64,000 nt of DNA, from the NCBI GenBank assembly GCA_016291185.1, contig JAEFAI010000005.1:39119-103118 (forward strand). The letters are read 5' to 3'. Each line of letters starts with the position of its first letter. Positions within the stretch are counted from its first letter, which is position 1. This document shows positions 36,190 to 43,973 of the stretch, piece after piece. Position numbers and translations under genes: made by a program. The notes under the pieces are model-generated. The model was not told the DNA's origin. It did no database searches and worked only from the letters and a program-made list of their open reading frames with translations. This DNA is from Bacteroidales bacterium (GTDB taxonomy: Bacteria > Bacteroidota > Bacteroidia > Bacteroidales > UBA932).

Positions 36190-37070
36190 GCGAATATCTT
36201 CTGCGTCAGCGCGATGAAGTCTTCGACGCCGAGCCGCTCGGCGCGCAGGTCGAAGACGGGATCCGAGGCATCGAAGCCCTCCGGCAGGAGGGGCTTGAGG
36301 GCGTTGCGCAGGGTCTTGCGCCGCTGGTTGAACGCCGTCTTTACGACCGTCTTGAAAGCCTTCTCGTCGCAGCCGAGCTCCGTCCGGCCGTTGCGCCGCA
36401 GGCGGATCACGGCCGACTGCACCTTGGGCGGCGGGGCGAAGGCGCCGGAGCCGACGCTCATAATATAATCAATGTCATACCAAGCCTGCAGCAGCACGGA
36501 GAGGATGCCGTAGGTCTTGCTGCCGGGCCCCTCGGCGATGCGGTCGGCCACCTCCTTCTGGATCATGCAGACCACTTCCGGGATGCGGTCCTTGTCGTCG
36601 AGGATCTTGAAAAAGATCTGCGACGAGATGTTGTAGGGGAAATTGCCGATTACGCGGTACGCGCCCGGGAACAGCTTGTGGATGTCGAGGCGCAGGTAGT
36701 CGGCCTGGTAGAGCCGGCCCTGCATGCCCGGAAAATGGGTCAGCAGGTAGTCCACGCTCTCCCCGTCCAGCTCCACCAGCTTCAGGTCGATGTCCTCGCG
36801 CTTGAGCAGATACTGCGTCAGCACCCCCATTCCAGGCCCGATTTCCAAAACATCCCGGACGCTTGCGGCAGGAAGCTCTGCCTCGCCGGACTTCGCTTCG
36901 CTCATCCTTCCCACGCCTGACGGCGCGGGCCCCTCCCATTTACGAGGCCATGGGTGGCCACGGTCCGGCGAGGCAGAGCTTCCTGCCGTCAAAGCGTCGA
37001 CAATGGCTTTTGCAATGCTTTGATCTGTCAGGAAATGTTGGCCAAGGGCCTTTTTCGCCCGTACTTCCAT
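36186..37070 (-). CDS. rsmA: 16S rRNA (A1518/A1519) dimethyltransferase with an inserted segment
   Basis: Dimethylates two adenosines near the 3' end of 16S rRNA (KsgA). The frame is complete at 294 residues, with KALGQHFLTDQSIAKAIVDA, the SAM-binding LEIGPGMGVLTQYLL, VELDGESVDYLL, the catalytic motif IGNFPYNISSQIF and the C-terminal FNQRRKTLRNALK. Between IVDAL and VRDVLEIGPG lie about 43 extra residues (TAGSSASPDRGHP to EAELPAAS) where homologues have only a few. They are encoded by a 121-bp element with 25-bp perfect inverted repeats. The insertion sits just before the first Rossmann strand, a surface loop, so the enzyme may well remain active. Confidence 0.94.
   Translation of the reverse strand: MEVRAKKALGQHFLTDQSIAKAIVDALTAGSSASPDRGHPWPRKWEGPAPSGVGRMSEAKSGEAELPAASVRDVLEIGPGMGVLTQYLLKREDIDLKLVELDGESVDYLLTHFPGMQGRLYQADYLRLDIHKLFPGAYRVIGNFPYNISSQIFFKILDDKDRIPEVVCMIQKEVADRIAEGPGSKTYGILSVLLQAWYDIDYIMSVGSGAFAPPPKVQSAVIRLRRNGRTELGCDEKAFKTVVKTAFNQRRKTLRNALKPLLPEGFDASDPVFDLRAERLGVEDFIALTQKIFA
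36867..36987. repeat. in-frame palindromic element in rsmA (25-bp perfect inverted repeats)
   Basis: Left arm 36867-36891 begins GGCAGGAAGCTCTGCC; right arm 36963-36987 is its exact reverse complement. The 71-bp spacer contains the core CTTCGCTTCGCT shared with the yfhO elements and a nested CCCAT/ATGGG stem. It adds about 40 codons without breaking the frame. Confidence 0.9.
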
Positions 37071-37073
37071 AAA

Positions 37074-38141
37074 CTATCCGAGTTTTTCGGCCAGTTTGCC
37101 GGCCAGTTCGACGAAGGCGAGACCGTCCGGGCGAGCTCCCAGGGCGGCGGGCTCACCGGCGTCGCCGCTCTCGCGGATGCCCTGCACCAGCGGAATGCGA
37201 CCCAGCAGATCGACACCCAGCTCGCGCGCCATATCGGCGCCGCCATCGCGGCCGAAAATGTAGTATTTCTCGTCCGGATGCGCCTCCGGCGTGAACCAGG
37301 CCATATTCTCGACCAGGCCGAAGATGGGGCGGTTCACATTCTCGTTGCGGAACATGTTCACACCCTTCTCCACGTCGGCGAGCGCCACGGTCTGCGGCGT
37401 CGTCACGATCACGGCACCCTCCATCGGGATGTCCTGTACCAGGCTGATGTGGATGTCGCCCGTGCCCGGGGGCATATCGATGAGCAGGAAGTCGAGCGGG
37501 CCCCACTTCACCTGCAGGATCATCTGCTTGAGGGCGTTGCAGGCCATCGGGCCGCGCCAGATCAGGGCCTGGCCCCGCTCCGCGAAATAGCCGATGGACA
37601 TCCACTTCACGCCGTACTTCTCCAGCGGGATGATGAGCTCCTGACCCTCTTCCGCGCCCGGTTCCGCGGCCGGAACGGCACCTTCCGTACCTGTCATCAC
37701 AGGCACGGAAGGACCGTAAACGTCCGCGTCGGCAAGGCCGACTTTGTAGCCCAGGCGTGCGAGCGCACAGGCCAGGTTGACGGCGACTGTGGACTTGCCC
37801 ACGCCGCCCTTGCCCGAGGCGATGCCGACGATGTGGCGCACCTCAGCGAGCTGCTCCAGCCCGAGGGCGAGGCCTTTCTTCTTCGGTTTCTCATCCTCGA
37901 CCACGACCGTCTTGACCTCCGAGGCGACGGAGGAAGGCAGGTGGCGGATCAGCGCCGCACGGGCGCTGCCGATCAGGTATTCGGCCAGCGGGTCGCGCCG
38001 CTTAGGGAACGAAAGTGTTACAACCACTTTATCGTCAGTGATTTCTACATTGTGCACCATGCCGATCTCGACGAGGTCGCGGTCGGCTTTGGCGGGGTGG
38101 TGCACCTCGCGCAGGGCTTGCAGTATGTCTTCTTTTGTCAT
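37074..38141 (-). CDS. mrp: Mrp/NBP35-family Fe-S cluster carrier ATPase
   Basis: P-loop ATPase thought to carry Fe-S clusters to apo-proteins (ApbC/Mrp family). The 355-residue protein has an N-terminal DUF59/MIP18-like domain (ILQALREVHHPAKADRDLVE), deviant Walker A IASGKGGVGKSTVAVNLACA, LADADVYGPSVPVM, and switch region FLLIDMPPGTGDIHISLVQD. The C-terminal CPxC that binds the bridging cluster in many homologues is absent: VENMAWFTPEAHPDEKYYIF stands in its place, so cluster binding may differ. It starts one base into the stop of the S46 peptidase gene and ends 3 bases from rsmA. Confidence 0.95.
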   Translation of the reverse strand: MTKEDILQALREVHHPAKADRDLVEIGMVHNVEITDDKVVVTLSFPKRRDPLAEYLIGSARAALIRHLPSSVASEVKTVVVEDEKPKKKGLALGLEQLAEVRHIVGIASGKGGVGKSTVAVNLACALARLGYKVGLADADVYGPSVPVMTGTEGAVPAAEPGAEEGQELIIPLEKYGVKWMSIGYFAERGQALIWRGPMACNALKQMILQVKWGPLDFLLIDMPPGTGDIHISLVQDIPMEGAVIVTTPQTVALADVEKGVNMFRNENVNRPIFGLVENMAWFTPEAHPDEKYYIFGRDGGADMARELGVDLLGRIPLVQGIRESGDAGEPAALGARPDGLAFVELAGKLAEKLG

Positions 38142-40252
38142 TATTCTTTCACAAGATTCATTTCGTCGAGGAGGTAGCCGGCACCGGCATACTTGTCCAG
38201 CATCAGCAGGACGTAGCGGATATCGACGCAGATGCAGCGCTGCAGGTTCGGCTCGAACATCACGTCGCTGCTCATCGCCTCCCAGTTGCCGTCAAAGGCG
38301 AGACCGATCAGGTTGCCGTCGGCGTCCATCACCGGGCTGCCGGAGTTGCCGCCCGTGATGTCGAGGTTGGTCAGGAAGCAGGTTACGAGTTCGCCCTGGG
38401 CGTTGGCATACTGGCCGTAGTCCTTGTTCTGGTAGATCTCCTTGAGCTTCGCGGGCACGATGAACTCGTAGTTGTCCGGATCCTCTTTCTCCATCACACC
38501 CTTGAGTGTCGTATAGTATTTATAGAGGACACCGTCTTTGGGCTCGTAGCTCTTGACCGTGCCGTAGGTAAGACGGCAGGTGGAGTTGGCGTCCGGGTAG
38601 CTGGCCTGGCCCTCGGTCCACTTGAGCAGGGCGGCGCCGTAGGCCTTGGAAGCCTCGGCGAGATTCGCGCGGGCGGCATTGGCGGCCTGGTTGAGCGGCT
38701 GGCCGGCGGCGGTGACGGCCTTGGCGAACTGCACGGCCGGATCGGCCTCCAGCAGCTTGGCCGTAATGGGCTTGGCGGCAAGCTTCTCCGGAGAGGTGAA
38801 GATGCTCTTGCGGAAGAGGTTGTCCACCAGCTTGCGGGTGTCCATCGTGAGGATGCTCTTGCCGTTCAGAAGCACGGCGTCGGCGGGATTCACGCAGGCC
38901 TTGTAGTGGTCGATCAGGGCGATGGCCACGTCGCGGTCCACATTCGCATCGTAGTCCTTGTATTCTTCCTTCAGCATGTCCATGACCGTATCCAGGGTCT
39001 GCTGCACGAGGGCTTTCGTGTCCACCTCCTGATCCTTGGCGTTGAGGGCCATCTGCATGGAGCGGTCCATCGTGTTGGCGAAGCCGAGCAGCTCGATGCG
39101 GCCGAGCGTCTCGGAGAGGAGGGTGACGGCGAGCTTCGGGGCCGTCGTGGACTGTACGCTCTCGGCAATGCGGTCGATGGCGCCGCCGTAAGCAGCCTGA
39201 CGGGCGGGATCGGCGTTGATCCAGGCGGTCAGGTCGCGCTCCTTCTGCTCTTCGCGGCCGATGATGTCAAGGGCGGCAAAGGCTTCGCGCTCGCCGATCC
39301 ACTTCTTCCAGCCGTTGGAGGAGCCGGCATACTTGTTGGCATACTGCAGGCCGACCTTGTCGTCGGCGCGCATGGCTTTCCAGAGGACGTCCTGGCGCAC
39401 GCCGCGGGCGTCGATGCGGACATCATTGGTCGCCAGCATGTCCTGGAGCTGCGTGGCGGTCTGGAAACGCTGGGTGCTGCCCGGATAGCCCATGATCATG
39501 GCGAAATCGCCTTCCTGCACGCCCTTGAGGGAGATGTTCAGGAACTGGCGAGGGCGCATCGGGACGTTGTTGGGAGAATAGTCGGCGGGCTCGTTGTTCG
39601 CGTCGGCATAGACGCGGAACATCGAGAAGTCGCAGGTGTGGCGCGGCCACATCCAGTTGTCGGTGTCGCCGCCGAATTTGCCGGCCGATGCGGGCGGCGC
39701 GCCCACGAAGCGCACGTCGCGGTAGATCTTGGAAACGATCAAGTACTGGACGTTGTCGTTGTAGAAGCTGACGATGCGCACCTGGCAGTTCGGGTTGGCC
39801 TCCTGCGCGGCGTTGATCAGCTGCTGGCGGCTCTTGCCGGCCGCGAGGTCATCGGTCACGTCGGTCATGCTTTGCAGGAAGCGTACGGTCAGGCCCGGGC
39901 AGGGGATTTCCTCTTCGCGGGAGAGGGCGAAATAGCCGTCCTCGAGGTAGTTGTGCTCCGTGGAGGAGAGTGCCTGGATGCTGCTGTAGCCGCAGTGGTG
40001 GTTGGTCACCAACAGGCCGCTGCCGGAGATGATTTCGCCCGTACAGCCGCCGCCGAACTGGACGATGGCGTCCTTGATGGACGAATTGTTCACGCTGTAG
40101 ATCTGCTCCGGGGTCAGCCGGGAGCCCAGGTTGCGCAGGGCGTCGGCGTTCATTTTCTCGAGCAGGGGGAGGAGCCACATGCCCTCGTCGGCGCGAAGGG
40201 CGGCCGGCATCAGGAGCAGGGCGGTGGCAACGGTTAACAGGATTTTTTTCAT
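38141..40252 (-). CDS. S46-family dipeptidyl-peptidase, DPP7-like
   Basis: Periplasmic serine peptidase releasing dipeptides from peptide N-termini, typical of proteolytic Bacteroidetes. ATG at 40252 (MKKILLTVATALLLMPAALR) gives a signal peptide and 703 residues. The catalytic His is in SGLLVTNHHCGYSSIQ and the Ser in DITGGNSGSPVMDADGNLIG. Eighteen residues after that Ser is Gly (LAFDGNWEAM), corresponding to Gly673 of DPP7; DPP11 has Arg there. That predicts preference for hydrophobic rather than acidic P1 residues. It overlaps the mrp start by one base and follows rnhB closely. Confidence 0.95.
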   Translation of the reverse strand: MKKILLTVATALLLMPAALRADEGMWLLPLLEKMNADALRNLGSRLTPEQIYSVNNSSIKDAIVQFGGGCTGEIISGSGLLVTNHHCGYSSIQALSSTEHNYLEDGYFALSREEEIPCPGLTVRFLQSMTDVTDDLAAGKSRQQLINAAQEANPNCQVRIVSFYNDNVQYLIVSKIYRDVRFVGAPPASAGKFGGDTDNWMWPRHTCDFSMFRVYADANNEPADYSPNNVPMRPRQFLNISLKGVQEGDFAMIMGYPGSTQRFQTATQLQDMLATNDVRIDARGVRQDVLWKAMRADDKVGLQYANKYAGSSNGWKKWIGEREAFAALDIIGREEQKERDLTAWINADPARQAAYGGAIDRIAESVQSTTAPKLAVTLLSETLGRIELLGFANTMDRSMQMALNAKDQEVDTKALVQQTLDTVMDMLKEEYKDYDANVDRDVAIALIDHYKACVNPADAVLLNGKSILTMDTRKLVDNLFRKSIFTSPEKLAAKPITAKLLEADPAVQFAKAVTAAGQPLNQAANAARANLAEASKAYGAALLKWTEGQASYPDANSTCRLTYGTVKSYEPKDGVLYKYYTTLKGVMEKEDPDNYEFIVPAKLKEIYQNKDYGQYANAQGELVTCFLTNLDITGGNSGSPVMDADGNLIGLAFDGNWEAMSSDVMFEPNLQRCICVDIRYVLLMLDKYAGAGYLLDEMNLVKE

Positions 40253-40253
40253 A

Positions 40254-40865
40254 TCAATCAAATAAACTTGGTTCCAACTCTTTGGGATGGAAGGACTTGC
40301 GGTGCTCCGGGCAGTAGCCGTGCGCCTTGATGGCGGCAATGTGCTCCGGCGTCGGATAGCCCATGTTGTGCTCCCATCCATATTGCGGGTACGCGCGCGC
40401 CAGCTCGCGCATGCGCTCGTCGCGCCAGGTCTTGGCCAGCACGGACGCGGCAGCGATGCTGGCATAGGTGGCGTCGCCGTGGACGACGGTCTGGTAGGGG
40501 TAGCCGTCGAACGGGCGCCAGCGGTTGCCGTCCACCAGCAGGAAATCCGGCCGCACGCGCAGGCGCCGGACGGCGCGGCGCATGCCTTCCAGCGAGGCGC
40601 CGAGGATGTTGAGACGGTCGATCTCTTCCGCGCTCACGGCCTCGACGGCCCAGGCCACGGCCTCCTGCTCGATGATGGGGCGCAGCAGTTCGCGCGCTTT
40701 CTCGCTCATTTTCTTCGAGTCGTTCAGCAGGGGATGATGGAAATCCGGGGGCAGAATGACGGCGGCGGCATAGACCGGGCCCGCCAGGGGACCGCGTCCG
40801 GCCTCGTCGCATCCGGCTTCCAGCCGGCCAGGCTCAAGATATGGGAGAAGCTGTACTTCGCGCAT
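40254..40865 (-). CDS. rnhB: ribonuclease HII
   Basis: Removes ribonucleotides and RNA primers from RNA-DNA hybrids, EC 3.1.26.4. ATG at 40865 (MREVQLLPYLEPGRL) gives 203 residues; an in-frame ATG 39 bases upstream lies inside a palindromic repeat and across the promoter box and is rejected. Motifs are AGCDEAGRGPLAGPVYAAAV (Asp20, Glu21), LLNDSKKMSEKAR, FLLVDGNRWRPF and HGDATYASIAAASVLAKTWRD. Two bases separate its stop from the S46 peptidase start, so the minus-strand run rnhB-S46-mrp-rsmA is likely one operon. Confidence 0.95.
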   Translation of the reverse strand: MREVQLLPYLEPGRLEAGCDEAGRGPLAGPVYAAAVILPPDFHHPLLNDSKKMSEKARELLRPIIEQEAVAWAVEAVSAEEIDRLNILGASLEGMRRAVRRLRVRPDFLLVDGNRWRPFDGYPYQTVVHGDATYASIAAASVLAKTWRDERMRELARAYPQYGWEHNMGYPTPEHIAAIKAHGYCPEHRKSFHPKELEPSLFD

Positions 40866-40871
40866 GTTGGG

Positions 40872-40879
40872 CAAAGATA
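40872..40879 (-). promoter_or_regulatory. -7 box close to the rnhB start
   Basis: The minus strand reads TATCTTTG, 6 bases from the ATG at 40865, suggesting a near-leaderless transcript. Confidence 0.5.
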
Positions 40880-40889
40880 CAAAATTCTC

Positions 40890-40918
40890 GTCATTCGCCG
40901 GCACCGACCGGCGAATCT
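40890..40918. repeat. short palindromic repeat between rnhB and the XRE gene
   Basis: GTCATTCGCCGG, a short loop and CCGGCGAATCT, ending just over the stop codon of the XRE gene. Confidence 0.8.
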
Positions 40919-41321
40919 ACTTCTCCTTCCCCAGCTGCTTGAGCAGAAACTTGTTGGATTGTGAGAGGGAATCCACATTGTCCTGGAGCGCTTTGTTGAG
41001 CCGCTGCTCCGCCTCCAGTTTATCCTGCAGGACCTGCAGGCGTTGCTCATATTCATCCCGGATCGCGTGTTCCCGCTCCAGGCGGGACGGCTCTTCGCGG
41101 AGCAGGTCCTCCACGCGGCCGCCGCAGAGCAACGTCTCGACGGAGATCCCCAGCCGGTCGGCAATCAGGGAGACCGTTTTGTTGAAGAGCCGGGTCCGTC
41201 CGCTTTCGAGCGCGACGATGGTCGTCCGGCCAACGCCGATCTCATCCGCCAGCTCAGCCTGGGAGAGGCCTGCCAGTTCGCGCGCTTGGCGAAGATGGAT
41301 ATGAAAGAAGTCATTCTGCAC
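40917..41321 (-). CDS. XRE-family transcriptional regulator with C-terminal coiled coil
   Basis: 134-residue DNA-binding protein. The helix-turn-helix is LRQARELAGLSQAELADEIG with VGRTTIVALESGRTRLFNK. From about residue 72 the sequence is a charged heptad-rich coiled coil (REEPSRLEREHAIRDEYEQR onward), probably for oligomerisation. The start is GTG at 41321, since no in-frame ATG precedes the HTH. A -7 box (41326-41333) lies 4 bases from it, so the mRNA may be leaderless and the gene autoregulated. The stop is within the palindromic repeat. Confidence 0.88.
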   Translation of the reverse strand: MQNDFFHIHLRQARELAGLSQAELADEIGVGRTTIVALESGRTRLFNKTVSLIADRLGISVETLLCGGRVEDLLREEPSRLEREHAIRDEYEQRLQVLQDKLEAEQRLNKALQDNVDSLSQSNKFLLKQLGKEK

Positions 41322-41325
41322 GGTT

Positions 41326-41333
41326 CAAAGTTA
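41326..41333 (-). promoter_or_regulatory. -7 box next to the XRE gene start
   Basis: The minus strand reads TAACTTTG, 4 bases from the GTG start. Confidence 0.5.
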
Positions 41334-41505
41334 TTCGATGTCTCCGGCTTTTCGGTGTCGGAAAAACGCATCAATGTTCAGACTTTCTGAACAAATGATT
41401 AAAAAATATATTTTTTTCGCTTCTACTCCCCTTCTTACCCCGCAGGAGCTGTTGCTTTTCTCGCAACACAGATTCATTTTTGCAGAACAACAAGCTCGAA
41501 CAGCC

Positions 41506-41688
41506 ATGAAGAAAAAAGAATCTGCCACTGCCCGCCTGTTCCGTTTCCTGGAGACGGAGCGCACCTTTTCCGATTTCCCCGCAGTATGCGCTCGCCTGCA
41601 TCTGATGCCCGGCGCGCTCAATGAATCCCTGCTTCGCGAGACGGGTCTGAGCGGGGAAGAAATAATCTTGCGACAGCTTGTAGAATGA
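41506..41688 (+). CDS. small uncharacterised protein (60 residues)
   Basis: Begins MKKKESATARLFRFLETERT and ends EEIILRQLVE. It is charged, helical, and without signal peptide. The pattern FSDFPAVCARLHLMPGALNE followed by LLRETGLSGEEI resembles a small helix-turn-helix-like fold, but I do not recognise a family. ATG at 41506 is chosen because upstream sequence is AT-rich and promoter-like. It stands alone between the divergent XRE gene and the EF-G2 gene, which has its own promoter. Confidence 0.65.
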   Translation: MKKKESATARLFRFLETERTFSDFPAVCARLHLMPGALNESLLRETGLSGEEIILRQLVE

Positions 41689-41720
41689 TTTGCGAATGCT
41701 CATAAAAATGTTTAGATTTG
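41689..41720 (+). promoter_or_regulatory. complete Bacteroidetes promoter for the EF-G2 gene
   Basis: TTTG (41689-41692), 20 bases, TAGATTTG (41713-41720). This fits both consensus boxes and their spacing. The leader to the ATG at 41758 is about 35 bases. Confidence 0.75.
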
Positions 41721-41757
41721 TAGGGTTTGACTCATAATTAATACAGCATACACACAA

Positions 41758-43869
41758 ATGAAAGATTATTCTACCAAAGACATCCGCAACGTGGTCCTGC
41801 TTGGCGCAACGAAATCCGGCAAGACCTCGCTCGCTGAAGCCATGCTCTTTGAGGGCAAGGTGATCGACCGGAGAGGCACGATCGAAGACAAGAACACCCT
41901 CTCCGACAACGACGAACTCGAGAAGCTCAACCAGCGCTCCATTTATGCGACTCCGCTTTACGCCGAGTTCCAGGGCGCCAAGATCAACTTCATCGACACG
42001 CCGGGTTCCGACGACTTCATCGGCGGCGCCTACGCGGCCTTCCGGGTGTGCGAGAGCGGCGTGCTCGTGATCAACGCCCAGCAAGGCGTCGAGGTTGGCA
42101 CGGAGAACTTCCTTCGTCTAGCCGACACCAAGAAGCTCCCCCTCGTCGTTGCCATCAACCAGCTTGATGCCGAGAAAGCCGACTGGGACAACATCCAGAA
42201 CTCCATCAAGGAGTCTTTCGGCGGCAAGGCCGTTTACGTGCAGTTCCCGGTCAACCCCGGCACCGCCTTCGACGGCTTCGTGGATGTCCTTACCATGAAA
42301 TATTATCACTTCAAGGATGCCAACGGCACCCGCGAGGATCTGGAGATTCCTGCCAACCTGCAGGCCCAGGCCGAAGAGGCCCGCGCCGCCCTCGTCGAGA
42401 AGGCCGCGGAGTTCGATGACGCCCTGATGGAGAAATTCTTCGAGACGGGCGAGCTCACCGAGGAGGAGATCCACAAGGGACTCAACCTGGGTATCGCCGC
42501 CGGCGAGGCTTATCCGATCTTCTGCGTCAGCGCGAAGAAGGACATCGGCGTGAAGCGCCTGCTCGACTTTGTCAAGGATGTCGCTCCGGCTCCGGACGTG
42601 AAGGAAGGTGGCGCCACCTCCCTGTTCATCTATAAGAACGATGTGGAGCAGCACCTCGGCGAGGTCTCTTACTTCAAGGTGATGAGCGGTTCCGTGACCG
42701 CCGGCATGGATCTCGAGGATCCCGCCACCGGCAACAAGGAGCGTCTGTCCGCCATCTACGCCGTTGCCGCCACCAAGAAGGAGCCCGTCACCACGCTGCA
42801 TGCCGGTGACTTCGGTTGCGCCGTCAAGCTCAAGAATGGCCGCAGCAACACGACCCTCTCCCTGCCCGGCTCCAACATCAAATACGACAAGGTCCAGTAT
42901 CCTGCCCCCAAGTACCGCTGCGCCATCAAGGCCAAGGTCCAGCAGGACGAGCAGAAGCTCGGCGACGCCCTCAAGAAGATCGCGTCCACGGATCCGACCG
43001 TGATCGTCGAATACTCCAAGGAGCTCCGCCAGACCATCCTCAGCGGCAACGGCGAGCAGCATATCAACATCGTCAAGTGGCTGCTCAACAACGAGTATAA
43101 GCTCGATGTCGAGCTCTTCGCTCCGAAGGTGCCGTACCGCGAGACCATCACCAAGGTCGCTACCGCTCAGTACCGCCACAAGAAGCAGTCCGGCGGCGCC
43201 GGCCAGTTCGGTGAGGTCCACCTGCTGGTCTGCCCGGCCGAAGGCGAGCTGAACACCAAGTTCAAGATCGACGGCAAGGACACGCAGCTCAACATCAAGT
43301 CCCAGGATATCACCGACCTCGAGTGGGGCGGCAAGCTGGAGTTCTACAACTGCGTCGTCGGTGGTGCCATCGACCTCAGCTTCATGCCGGCCATCCTCAA
43401 GGGTATCAAGGAGCGCATGGTGGAAGGCCCTCTGACCGGTTCCTACGCCCGCGACATCCGCGTCTTCGTCTATGACGGTAAGATGCACCCGGTGGACTCC
43501 AAGGAAATTGCCTTCATCATCGCCGGCCGCAACGCCTTCCGTGAGGCCTTCCGCAATGCCGGTCCGAAGATCCTCGAGCCGATCTACAACGTCGAAGTCA
43601 TGACCCCGGCCGATTACCAGGGTGCCGTGATGTCCGATCTGCAGAACCGTCGCGGTATCCTCGGTACGATGGGCGCCGACAAGGGCTTCGCGATCCTGAA
43701 GGCCCGCGTTCCTCTCGCAGAGCTCTACCGTTACTCCACCACGCTGAGCTCCCTGACCGCCGGCTCCGCCACCTTCACGATGGAATTTGCTGACTATCAG
43801 CCGGTCCCGGCCGATGTTCAGACCAAGCTCCTCGCGGAGTACGCCGCCGCCGAAAAGGACGAGGATTAA
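41758..43869 (+). CDS. elongation factor G paralogue (EF-G2 type)
   Basis: 703-residue translational GTPase-fold protein with all five EF-G domains. The P-loop is LLGATKSGKTSLAEA, G3 is FIDTPGSDDF and G4 is AINQLDAEKA. In canonical EF-G these read DTPGHVDF and NKxD, so the catalytic His is Ser84 and the G4 Lys is Gln. Domain IV shows KKQSGGAGQFGEVHLLV and domain V ends YQGAVMSDLQNRRGILGTMG. Bacteroides EF-G2 with these changes has been described as a translocase lacking GTPase activity, needed in starvation and gut colonisation. This gene fits that class and is not the housekeeping fusA. It is a single-gene unit with its own promoter and terminator. Confidence 0.93.
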   Translation: MKDYSTKDIRNVVLLGATKSGKTSLAEAMLFEGKVIDRRGTIEDKNTLSDNDELEKLNQRSIYATPLYAEFQGAKINFIDTPGSDDFIGGAYAAFRVCESGVLVINAQQGVEVGTENFLRLADTKKLPLVVAINQLDAEKADWDNIQNSIKESFGGKAVYVQFPVNPGTAFDGFVDVLTMKYYHFKDANGTREDLEIPANLQAQAEEARAALVEKAAEFDDALMEKFFETGELTEEEIHKGLNLGIAAGEAYPIFCVSAKKDIGVKRLLDFVKDVAPAPDVKEGGATSLFIYKNDVEQHLGEVSYFKVMSGSVTAGMDLEDPATGNKERLSAIYAVAATKKEPVTTLHAGDFGCAVKLKNGRSNTTLSLPGSNIKYDKVQYPAPKYRCAIKAKVQQDEQKLGDALKKIASTDPTVIVEYSKELRQTILSGNGEQHINIVKWLLNNEYKLDVELFAPKVPYRETITKVATAQYRHKKQSGGAGQFGEVHLLVCPAEGELNTKFKIDGKDTQLNIKSQDITDLEWGGKLEFYNCVVGGAIDLSFMPAILKGIKERMVEGPLTGSYARDIRVFVYDGKMHPVDSKEIAFIIAGRNAFREAFRNAGPKILEPIYNVEVMTPADYQGAVMSDLQNRRGILGTMGADKGFAILKARVPLAELYRYSTTLSSLTAGSATFTMEFADYQPVPADVQTKLLAEYAAAEKDED

Positions 43870-43877
43870 GTTTAATA

Positions 43878-43903
43878 GTCATTCCGGGCTTGACCCGGAA
43901 TCT
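43878..43903. repeat. short palindromic repeat after the EF-G2 gene, CCGGG stem
   Basis: GTCATTCCGGG, a 4-base loop and CCCGGAATCT, 8 bases after the stop and followed by a separate terminator. Confidence 0.85.
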
Positions 43904-43916
43904 CATACCATTTTTG

Positions 43917-43955
43917 CGAGTAGCGCCCCAAATGCTGGGACGCTACTCGTTTTTT
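43917..43955 (+). terminator. intrinsic terminator of the EF-G2 gene
   Basis: CGAGTAGCG (43917-43925) pairs perfectly with CGCTACTCG (43941-43949), followed by TTTTTT. Confidence 0.9.
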
Positions 43956-43957
43956 AC

Positions 43958-43965
43958 TATATTTG
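43958..43965 (+). promoter_or_regulatory. -7 box for the S51/ATP-grasp gene
   Basis: TATATTTG, 8 bases before the ATG at 43974, giving a near-leaderless mRNA. Confidence 0.55.
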
Positions 43966-43973
43966 TATTTGTA

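Noticed and set aside
36867..36987. Inverted-repeat element in rsmA as a classical insertion sequence or MITE end pair
   Set aside because: No target-site duplication is evident, there is no transposase, and the frame is preserved; a dedicated coding-tolerant palindromic element fits better.
38135..40237. 700-codon plus-strand frame opposite the S46 peptidase gene
   Set aside because: Valine/glycine-rich antisense shadow with no motif; the S46 catalytic motifs are on the minus strand.
40253..40465. N-terminal extension of the S46 peptidase to 40465
   Set aside because: It would overlap rnhB by about 210 bases and lacks a signal peptide; ATG at 40252 gives a typical export signal.
21432..43903. 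CRISPR array made of the recurring palindromes
   Set aside because: Copies are far apart, in both orientations and without regular spacers; no cas genes are present.
43890..43973. Upstream start for the S51/ATP-grasp gene
   Set aside because: The codons run through a palindromic repeat, the EF-G2 terminator and the -7 box, so they cannot belong to the transcript.
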